DNA of 64,000 bases from Streptococcus sp. oral taxon 431 (GTDB lineage Bacteria; Bacillota; Bacilli; Lactobacillales; Streptococcaceae). The stretch is from assembly GCF_001553685.1 (NCBI RefSeq), contig NZ_CP014264.1:442001-506000 (forward strand), in the 5' to 3' direction. This document shows, one piece after another, positions 28,781 through 39,500 of this stretch. The position numbers and the translations under genes were made by a program. The notes beneath the pieces were generated by a model. That model saw nothing but the letters and a program-made list of their open reading frames with translations. It made no database searches and was not told the origin of the DNA. Within the stretch, counting starts at the first letter, position 1, and each line of letters starts with the position of its first letter.

Positions 28781-30250
28781 TTAAAGATCACCAAGCGAGA
28801 TGGTGTTCAGTTCGCTAATAACTTGAAGCTGGGGCATACGTCCAATATTGATTAGTTTTGGATGATTTAAACCTTCGACATCAAAGTTAGTTAAAATGGC
28901 ATCATATCCAGCCTCCATAATCTCATCAACATTCAATGTAGCCTTGTCCCATGTTTCAAACTGGATATTTTTAGAAGTGTAGTATTTATAGAGAGAGATG
29001 AGAGCCCGAGGATGAGCAAAGTCAAATTCACTCAAAACAAGGACACGAACCTTATTCTGAGATTCTAACAGTTGTTCCATCAAATCTGAAGCGTGAGTCA
29101 AGAGAGTGTAAACCAGATGGACGACAGCGTGCGCCAGTTCTTTTTGTCCCAAGCTAGACTTATAACGCATCATTTCGAAAACAGCTGCTTCGTAAAATTC
29201 AGGGAAGAATTTCTTGATTTTTTTGAGCGTATAGGATTTATTATGAGAAATGATGGATTCTGAGTTGATTTCTTGACGTTCAAGAAGAGCGGTATTGTGT
29301 AGGTGCCAGACTAGCTCGTCTGTATTTGTAAAGTGAATTCCAAATTCACGAGTCAAATTATCGAGGACATCTCGAGCAGCGTGGTAAGAGTGCTCAACTT
29401 CCTTATCATCTGAACGGGCGGCTAGAAAATCTTCAACAGTAAAGAAGATTCCTTTTTGAGTATAAGAATCAAAGATTTGTTCTAAGGTATGACGGTTAAC
29501 CTCGATATTCAGACGCTTAGCCAATGGTTCGAGTTGATCTTTGAACTCTGGCAGTTGATCATATAAAGGAAGATCATTTGTAGAATCGCTCGTTGTTTGG
29601 ATGGTAGCACCGATCTTAAATCGGTGCAAATTAACAGCTATTTGTGTTTCTAGCTGCAACAAGTTGGCATAATTGGCAGGAAATCCTGTCATTTTAAGAA
29701 AGAAAGCAACAAATTCTTCAATGTCTTTCTTAGAATCAGTAAATGGCCATTTGAAGTAACCATAGGCTTCATGGAAGTACTGGGCAAAAAAGAAACGGAT
29801 GTCTTTTTCGTCTCCAATGATAGAGATTGGAGTGACCTTGAGTTTGAAGCGGTATTTATTTTGCAAGATATGATTAATCTCAGCGACTTTTTTGCGAAGT
29901 GCAGGAAGCGAAACATCAAGAGTTTGAGCTAGATGTTCATAGGTAAATGGTTCTTCTAATAAAAAGAATGCTCTCAAAACTTGGAAGTTAGAAGAATCTT
30001 GCAAAATGTGGCGGTAAATTCGTTCAATGCCTAAATTGTTATTATTGGCAAGTCTGATACCAGCTGTTGAAGATTGGATTTCGAAGCAAGAGAGGACTTC
30101 GCGCATCTCCTTGATATCACTTTTGATGATACGAGTGTTGATGTCTAGGGCTTCTGCCAGGGGATCTAGGTGAATCCAGTCTGAATTTTCAAATAAATAT
30201 TCTAAAATTCTTAATTGCCTTTGTTCTTTTTGAGTTAATAGAGCTCTCAT
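28781..30250 (-). CDS. Mga-like stand-alone virulence regulator
   Basis: 489 residues. The N-terminus has the Mga-type winged helix (LRILEYLFENSDWIHLDPLA, then EALDINTRIIKSDIKEMREV), a second HTH (YEHLAQTLDVSLPALRKKV, about 120-140), then PRD-like helical regions and a C-terminal EIIB-like fold (KVRVLVLSEFDFAHP, YDAILTNFD) without the phosphorylated Cys. This order matches Mga, MgaSpn and RofA-like regulators, which control surface proteins and respond to sugar status. GGAGG precedes the ATG. It is transcribed away from the first giant surface-protein gene 275 bp away, so that locus is the likeliest target (inference). Confidence 0.85.
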   Translation of the reverse strand: MRALLTQKEQRQLRILEYLFENSDWIHLDPLAEALDINTRIIKSDIKEMREVLSCFEIQSSTAGIRLANNNNLGIERIYRHILQDSSNFQVLRAFFLLEEPFTYEHLAQTLDVSLPALRKKVAEINHILQNKYRFKLKVTPISIIGDEKDIRFFFAQYFHEAYGYFKWPFTDSKKDIEEFVAFFLKMTGFPANYANLLQLETQIAVNLHRFKIGATIQTTSDSTNDLPLYDQLPEFKDQLEPLAKRLNIEVNRHTLEQIFDSYTQKGIFFTVEDFLAARSDDKEVEHSYHAARDVLDNLTREFGIHFTNTDELVWHLHNTALLERQEINSESIISHNKSYTLKKIKKFFPEFYEAAVFEMMRYKSSLGQKELAHAVVHLVYTLLTHASDLMEQLLESQNKVRVLVLSEFDFAHPRALISLYKYYTSKNIQFETWDKATLNVDEIMEAGYDAILTNFDVEGLNHPKLINIGRMPQLQVISELNTISLGDL

Positions 30251-30445
30251 AAATTATTCCTCCTGTAATAAAATTGATTATAACAAACAAAAATCATATT
30301 TTTAGAGATGTTAGTTATTATATCACAAGTAAATCAAAAAAACAAAGAATATGCCTGCACTTATTATATTGTATTTTAAAAGAAAAATCGTCAGTTTAGA
30401 ATTATTTTGTACGAAAAGAATTTTTAAATATATAATTCAAAATGA

Positions 30446-30474
30446 TTGACTAAAATGAACCTTTGTTTTATAAT
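30446..30474 (+). promoter_or_regulatory. Promoter of the first giant surface protein gene
   Basis: TTGACT (30446-30451), a 17-base spacer, TATAAT (30469-30474). The second giant gene has the same hexamers and spacing. Confidence 0.75.
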
Positions 30475-30525
30475 GTAAATTGTATGTTAAAGACATGCTA
30501 TAATTTTAAAATTAGGAGAAAATTC

Positions 30526-33500
30526 ATGTATTTTAATCGTAAAAATGCAGAACAGAAAAACTGGCGAATGATCAAAAAAGGAAAACATTTCTTATTTGGT
30601 TGTTCGCTTGTCTTTGCTGTTGGGGCAGCTTTAGTAGCTCCATCAGTCAAAGCAGACACAGTAGATGCTAAGCCAGAAACTAGCTCTACAACAGATGGGG
30701 CTAAGCCAATTGCAGCTGAAGAGAATGCAACTTATGCAGCACCAGCTGTAGAAGTAGCTCCATCAACACCAGTGGCTCCAGCTACAGTAGAGGCTGAGGA
30801 AAAAGCAGTAGTAGTCGAAAACACTACTGCTAAAACAGCTAACAAAGAAGCTTTGACCCAGTTGGTCGAAGAAGTGAAAGTTTTGGATAAAGCAGGAAAG
30901 ACAGAAGACTCTCTTGCTCGCTTAAACACAGCGCTTGATCAAGCACAAAAGGTTTTGGACAATGCAGAAGCAAGCCAAGAACAAGTAGATGCAGCGCTTG
31001 CTAGCCTTAAAGATGCAGTAGCTCAGCTTGCTGCCAAAGAAGAAAAAGCAGCAACAGTCGCAACAGAAGAAAAAACTGAAGTTAAAGAAGCTGAAGCAGC
31101 AGTAGCGGAAACTGAAGTAGCCCGTCCAAGAGGAAAACGTGCGGCATACCGTTCAATTGACGGATCACTTGGTGAAGGTGAATTTACTGGTGAGGGTGTT
31201 AAACAATTTAAATCAGTTCGCTACAGTGTTGACGGCGATAAGACTACATGGAGAATTGAGGTTGTTCCTGAAAAGCAAGCGAATACTTTTGCTGGTTTGG
31301 CAGTTACTTCAGATGATACTATTAGCAGTATTCGTATGATCGGTAAGTCTGGGAAATTTGGAGATAATCTAAAGGATCAGTATCTTCCAAATCGTCCACA
31401 GAAGATGCCATTCGCTAATCACAAAGTCCATATGTCAGAGTTTAGGACTATTGGTGGAGGGATTCCAGATAATATAGTTTATGAAGTTGTAACAAACGGG
31501 AAAAATCACAATCTTTTTGGTCGTTTTTCTACAGCGCTTATTGAAAATACATTAAAAAATAATGGTTTAAATGGTCATGCTGTTATTGGAGTTCGTACTT
31601 CAGATTTTCCATCAGTCGGTGTAAGTCTTAAACCAAAACTCCCTGCTGAGACACCAAAACCACAGCCACAACCACAACCACAGCCACAACCACAGCCAGA
31701 AACACCAAAACCAGTTACTCCAGCAGTGGATGCTGCAACTAGTGGTCCAGAAATCACTTCAAACCTATCAGGTAAAGCAAGTACACCAGCTGATGTGACA
31801 GTTAAAGCACCAGCAGGTTCAACTGTCAAACTTTACAACAAAGATGGCGTTGTGATCGGTGAAGCTGTAGCTAACGACCAAGGTGTAGCAACTGTTCACC
31901 CTACAAACAGCCTTCCTGAAGGAGAGATTACAGCTACTTCAACACCAGCAGGTGGAGGTGAGTCAGCTAAAAGTGCACCGATTACGGTTACAAAATCACC
32001 ATTGACTGGTGCAGGTGGTGGGCTATCAAGAGGTAGTGATAACACTCAACTTCTCGTTAGTGCATCACACATCATAGTCTACCCGGGTGACAAAGTTAAC
32101 GTTGATGTTATTGCTGCTGCTACAGCGATTGAACACTTCTGGGTTCCTCAAAATCCTACTGCTATCTCAGGTGTACTTCCTTTAGGTGCTTACTTGACGA
32201 CAGCTGGTTCAAAGACCTATAGACAGCGTAATGCTTCTTACCAAGGTACTGTTGCAGAGACACAACCAGCAGGTGATACTGTTGTGAGATTTGCAGTTAC
32301 AAGTAAGAAAAACGTAACTGTAACACGTGATCTTAAAGTTACTGTTCTTGAGTCAGCTAAGAAGTATGAACCAGTTGCAGGTGCAAAAGTAGAGGTTGCT
32401 GATGTAAATAATGTAAGTGAAGCAGAGAAAACAAAGATTATTGCTGCTGCTAAGGCTGCAAATACCTCTTTGCCATCAAGTGCAACATATAATGTTGACG
32501 AAAAAGGAAACCTTGTCATTACTTATGCTGATAAATCTACAGATAAGATTTCTGCTGCATACTTAGTTACACCAGCAGCAGATACAGAAGCACCAGCCAA
32601 ACCAGTTGTAGAAACAGACCTAACAGGTAAAGCAGGCACTAAGACTCCGGTTGAAGTTACTGCGGAAAAAGGTTCAACTGTTACCCTTTACGATAAAGAC
32701 GGCAATAAGATTGGTGAAGCAACAGCGGGAGAAAACGGTAAAGCTACAATCACGCCAACAGTTGATATTCCAGCAGGTAATGTAACAGCCAAAGCAACAG
32801 ACGCGGCAAGTAACACATCAGTAGCAAGCGCACCAAAAGAAGCAACAGCAGCAACTCCAGTAGCCCCAGCAGCTCCTGTTGTCACTCCAACTATTCCAGC
32901 AACTGCAAATAATATGCCTGGAGCAGGAGTGAGCTCAACTGATAAGACAATTTCAGGTACTGGTACACCAGGTGCAACTGTTACCATCAAGTCAGGCGAT
33001 AACACACTTGTTGAAAATGTTCCTGTTGGAGCAGACGGAACTTGGACAGCAACTCTTCCAAAAGGATTGAATAGTAACATCACTACTCAACCACAGTTGA
33101 CTCCAAAAGACAAAGTTACAGTTACTCAAACACTTAACGGTGTGCCAAGTGCTGAAACAGAAGTACCAGTAGGTTTGGGTGAAACGGTAATCCAACCAGA
33201 TGAAAAATCATCTGATAAACAAAGCTTGATCGAAGCTACTAAGACAATTACTGTTAAAGTACCACACGATGCAGGTATGGCTTATCTAGGATACACTAAC
33301 AAAGATACTGATAAAGCCAGCGAAGTCGCTCTTAAACGTGATTCAATTGACGGACCATGGTATGCAAAAGATGAATCAAAAGCTGTTGTGAAGTCAAGCT
33401 CAACAGACGGATTTACAGATACTATCGTTCTTGAAATGAAAGAACCTGTCAAAGAAGGTAAAGCTAAAGCTGTCGCTAACATCGTTGAAGGTAAGTACTC

Positions 33501-36500
33501 AAGCCCAGTTGGTTGGAAAGAAATCAATGTTGAAAGAGACACAGTAGCACCAGCCAAACCAGTTGTAGAAACAGACCTAACAGGTAAAGCAGGCACTAAG
33601 ACTCCGGTTGAGGTTACTGCAGAAAAAGGTTCAACTGTTACCCTTTACGATAAAGACGGCAATAAGATTGGTGAAGCAACAGCGGGAGAAAACGGTAAAG
33701 CTACAATCACGCCAACAGTAGACATCCCAGCAGGCGCTGTAACAGCGAAAGCAACAGATGTGGCAGGTAACACATCGGTAGCAAGTGACCCAGCTACAGC
33801 TACAGCAACAGTAGTAGCGCCAACAGTAGAGATTCCTTACTCTAATAAAGATACTAAAGAAGTTTATGTCTATGCTGGAGAAGAAAACTCATTTGATATC
33901 AAATTCAAAGATGATAGCGGAAAAATTGTAAGTGCTACTGTCAAACAAGGCGGTAACAGAGCGTTTGGTTCTGTTGCAGGTGAAGAGAATACAATCAATA
34001 CTCAATATGGATTTAAAGCAAATGTTATCTCTAGTGAAACACCAGCAACAGCAGATGCCCCAGCAGTCATTACTTATAGAGGTACTCCAGCAGCAACAGA
34101 TGGATTGAAACCAGAAGTCTTAGAAGCAGCGACTAAAGGAGAAAATCCAGCCGGTATGGTTTTGGGCTGGCGTTATGCAACTGCAACTGATGCTGATGGT
34201 GCATTCATTGAGAATAAAGCCGTAGGTTCATCAAACGCAACTGACCCAGGTTCATTCCGTGTCATGCTTAAGGCACAAAGTCAAAAATATGATATTGTAA
34301 CTCCAACTGAAAAAGTTACTGTAGCAGATCCATCTAAAGTAACAGATGATGATTTAGCTAAGATCAAAGAGAAACTACAACTTGAGTACTCTCAAAACAA
34401 CGATGATGCTAACTTGGCAGACAAAAAAGGTAAAGCTGTAGCTGATAAAGATGGTAAGATTCAATCAGTCACAAAAGATGCTGATGGAAATCTTGTTGTA
34501 ACCTATAAAGATGGTTCTCAAGATAAGAAACCATTATCAGAGTTTGTAACTAAAGATACAGAAGCACCAGCGAAACCAGTTGTGAACACAGATCTTACAG
34601 GTAAAGCTGGAACTAAGACACCAGTTGAAGTGAGCGCAGAACCAGGCTCAACTGTTGCCCTTTACGATAAAGATGGTAACAAGATTGGCGAAGCAACTGC
34701 AGGTGAAAATGGTAAAGCCACTATCACACCAACTGTTAATATTCCAGCAGGAAATGTGACAGCGAAAGCAACAGACCCAGCAGGAAACACATCAGTAGCA
34801 AGTGACCCAGCGAAAGCAACAAAACCAAGCACACCAGATACAGAAGCACCAGCGAAACCAGTAGTCGATACAGACCTAACTGGTAAAGCAGGTACTAAGA
34901 CTCCGGTTGTAGTGAGTGCAGAGCCAGGATCTAATGTAGAGTTGTTCGATAAAGACGGCAACAAGATTGGTGAAGGTACAGCTGATAACAACGGTAAAGC
35001 AACTGTTACGCCAACTGTTAATATTCCAGCAGGAAATGTGACAGCGAAAGCGACAGATCCATCAGGAAACACATCAGTAGCAAGTGACCCAGCGAAAGCA
35101 ACAAAACCAAGCACACCAGATACAGAAGCACCAGCGAAACCAGTAGTCGATACAGACCTAACTGGTAAAGCAGGTACTAAGACTCCGGTTGTAGTGAGTG
35201 CAGAGCCAGGATCTAATGTAGAGTTGTTCGATAAAGACGGCAACAAGATTGGTGAAGGTACAGCTGATAACAACGGTAAAGCAACTGTTACGCCAACTGT
35301 TAATATTCCAGCAGGAAATGTGACAGCGAAAGCGACAGATCCATCAGGAAACACATCAGTAGCAAGTGACCCAGCGAAAGCAACAAAACCAAGCACACCA
35401 GATACAGAAGCACCAGCGAAACCAGTAGTCGATACAGACTTAACTGGTAAAGCAGGTACTAAGACTCCGGTTGTAGTGAGTGCAGAGCCAGGATCTAATG
35501 TAGAGTTGTTCGATAAAGACGGCAACAAGATTGGTGAAGGTACAGCTGATAACAACGGTAAAGCAACTGTTACGCCAACTGTTAATATTCCAGAAGGAAA
35601 TGTGACAGCGAAAGCGACAGATCCATCAGGAAACACATCAGTAGCAAGTGACCCAGCGAAAGCAACAAAACCAAGCACACCAGATACAGAAGCTCCAGCG
35701 AAACCAGTAGTCGATACAGACCTAACTGGTAAAGCAGGTACTAAGACTCCGGTTGTAGTGAGTGCAGAGCCAGGATCTAAGGTAGAGTTGTTCGATAAAG
35801 ACGGCAACAAGATTGGTGAAGGTACAGCTGATAACAACGGTAAAGCAACTGTTACGCCAACTGTTAATATTCCAGAAGGAAATGTGACAGCGAAAGCGAC
35901 AGATCCATCAGGAAACACATCAGTAGCAAGTGACCCAGCGAAAGCAACAAAACCAAGCACACCAGATACAGAAGCTCCAGCGAAACCAGTAGTCGATACA
36001 GACCTAACTGGTAAAGCAGGTACTAAGACTCCGGTTGTAGTGAGTGCAGAGCCAGGATCTAATGTAGAGTTGTTCGATAAAGACGGCAACAAGATTGGTG
36101 AAGGTACAGCTGATAACAACGGTAAAGCAACTGTTACGCCAACTGTTAATATTCCAGAAGGAAATGTGACAGCGAAAGCGACAGATCCATCAGGAAACAC
36201 ATCAGTAGCAAGTGACCCAGCGAAAGCAACAAAACCAAGCACACCAGATACAGAAGCTCCAGCGAAACCAGTAGTCGATACAGACCTAACTGGTAAAGCA
36301 GGTACTAAGACTCCGGTTGTAGTGAGTGCAGAGCCAGGATCTAATGTAGAGTTGTTCGATAAAGACGGCAACAAGATTGGTGAAGGTACAGCTGATAACA
36401 ACGGTAAAGCAACTGTTACGCCAACTGTTAATATTCCAGCAGGAAATGTGACAGCGAAAGCGACAGATCCATCAGGAAACACATCAGTAGCAAGTGACCC

Positions 36501-39500
36501 AGCGAAAGCAACAAAACCAAGCACACCAGATACAGAAGCTCCAGCGAAACCAGTAGTCGATACAGACCTAACTGGTAAAGCAGGTACTAAGACTCCGGTT
36601 GTAGTGAGTGCAGAGCCAGGATCTAATGTAGAGTTGTTCGATAAAGACGGCAACAAGATTGGTGAAGGTACAGCTGATAACAACGGTAAAGCAACTGTTA
36701 CGCCAACTGTTAATATTCCAGAAGGAAATGTGACAGCGAAAGCGACAGATCCATCAGGAAACACATCAGTAGCAAGTGACCCAGCGAAAGCAACAAAACC
36801 AAGCACACCAGATACAGAAGCTCCAGCGAAACCAGTAGTCGATACAGACCTAACTGGTAAAGCAGGTACTAAGACTCCGGTTGTAGTGAGTGCAGAGCCA
36901 GGATCTAAGGTAGAGTTGTTCGATAAAGACGGCAACAAGATTGGTGAAGGTACAGCTGATAACAACGGTAAAGCAACTGTTACGCCAACTGTTAATATTC
37001 CAGAAGGAAATGTGACAGCGAAAGCGACAGATCCATCAGGAAACACATCAGTAGCAAGTGACCCAGCGAAAGCAACAAAACCAAGCACACCAGATACAGA
37101 AGCTCCAGCGAAACCAGTAGTCGATACAGACCTAACTGGTAAAGCAGGTACTAAGACTCCGGTTGTAGTGAGTGCAGAGCCAGGATCTAATGTAGAGTTG
37201 TTCGATAAAGACGGCAACAAGATTGGTGAAGGTACAGCTGATAACAACGGTAAAGCAACTGTTACGCCAACTGTTAATATTCCAGAAGGAAATGTGACAG
37301 CGAAAGCGACAGATCCATCAGGAAACACATCAGTAGCAAGTGACCCAGCGAAAGCAACAAAACCAAGCACACCAGATACAGAAGCTCCAGCGAAACCAGT
37401 AGTCGATACAGACCTAACTGGTAAAGCAGGTACTAAGACTCCGGTTGTAGTGAGTGCAGAGCCAGGATCTAATGTAGAGTTGTTCGATAAAGACGGCAAC
37501 AAGATTGGTGAAGGTACAGCTGATAACAACGGTAAAGCAACTGTTACGCCAACTGTTAATATTCCAGAAGGAAATGTGACAGCGAAAGCGACAGATCCAT
37601 CAGGAAACACATCAGTAGCAAGTGACCCAGCGAAAGCAACAAAACCAAGCACACCAGATACAGAAGCTCCAGCGAAACCAGTAGTCGATACAGACCTAAC
37701 TGGTAAAGCAGGTACTAAGACTCCGGTTGTAGTGAGTGCAGAGCCAGGATCTAATGTAGAGTTGTTCGATAAAGACGGCAACAAGATTGGTGAAGGTACA
37801 GCTGATAACAACGGTAAAGCAACTGTTACGCCAACTGTTAATATTCCAGAAGGAAATGTGACAGCGAAAGCGACAGATCCATCAGGAAACACATCAGTAG
37901 CAAGTGACCCAGCGAAAGCAACAAAACCAAGCACACCAGATACAGAAGCACCAGCGAAACCAGTAGTCGATACAGACCTAACTGGTAAAGCAGGTACTAA
38001 GACTCCGGTTGTAGTGAGTGCAGAGCCAGGATCTAATGTAGAGTTGTTCGATAAAGACGGCAACAAGATTGGTGAAGGTACAGCTGATAACAACGGTAAA
38101 GCAACTGTTACGCCAACTGTTAATATTCCAGCAGGAAATGTGACAGCGAAAGCGACAGATCCATCAGGAAACACATCAGTAGCAAGTGACCCAGCGAAAG
38201 CAACAAAACCAAGCACACCAGATACAGAAGCACCAGCGAAACCAGTAGTCGATACAGACCTAACTGGTAAAGCAGGTACTAAGACTCCGGTTGTAGTGAG
38301 TGCAGAGCCAGGATCTAATGTAGAGTTGTTCGATAAAGACGGCAACAAGATTGGTGAAGGTACAGCTGATAACAACGGTAAAGCAACTGTTACGCCAACT
38401 GTTAATATTCCAGAAGGAAATGTGACAGCGAAAGCGACAGATCCATCAGGAAACACATCAGTAGCAAGTGACCCAGCGAAAGCAACAAAACCAAGCACAC
38501 CAGATACAGAAGCTCCAGCGAAACCAGTAGTCGATACAGACCTAACTGGTAAAGCAGGTACTAAGACTCCGGTTGTAGTGAGTGCAGAGCCAGGATCTAA
38601 TGTAGAGTTGTTCGATAAAGACGGCAACAAGATTGGTGAAGGTACAGCTGATAACAACGGTAAAGCAACTGTTACGCCAACTGTTAATATTCCAGAAGGA
38701 AATGTGACAGCGAAAGCGACAGATCCATCAGGAAACACATCAGTAGCAAGTGAACCAGCGAAAGCAACACCAGTTAAGACACCATCAGTAACTCCAGTAG
38801 CGAACCCATCAGCCCTTACAGATGCAGAAAAAGCAAAAGTAGCTGACGAAGTTAAGAAAGCTAACCCGACAGCAACAGATGTTAAAGTTGGTGAAGATGG
38901 AACAGCGACAGTAACCTTCCCGGATGGATCAACAGCAAGCTTGACACCAGCACAGACAGTAAAAGAAGCTGATAAAGAACTTAAGGATCCAGCTGTAACC
39001 CCAGTTACAGATCCAAGTAACTTGACTGACGCTGAAAAAGCTAAGGTGGCTGAAGAAGTTAAGAAAGCTAACCCAACCGTAACAGATGTTAAAGTTGGTG
39101 AAGACGGCACAACAACAGTTACATATCCAAGTGGTACAACAGCTGTTCTCCCATCAAATAAAACTGTTAAGAGATCAGTTGATAAAGAACTTAAGGATCC
39201 AGCTGTGACCCCAGTTGTAAAACCATCAGCTCTTACAGATTCTGAAAAAGCTAAGGTAGCGGACGAAGTTAAGAAAGCTAACCCAGCCGTAACAGATGTT
39301 AAAGTTGGTGAAGATGGTACAACAACAGTTACATATTCAGATGGTACAACAGCAACCTTAACTCCAGAGAAGACAGTAAAAGAAGCTGATTCAACTGGCG
39401 TTAATAGCCCAGCTGTGACTCCAGTAGCGAACCCATCAGCTCTTACAGATTCTGAAAAAGCTAAGGTAGCGGACGAAGTTAAGAAAGCTAATCCAACCGT

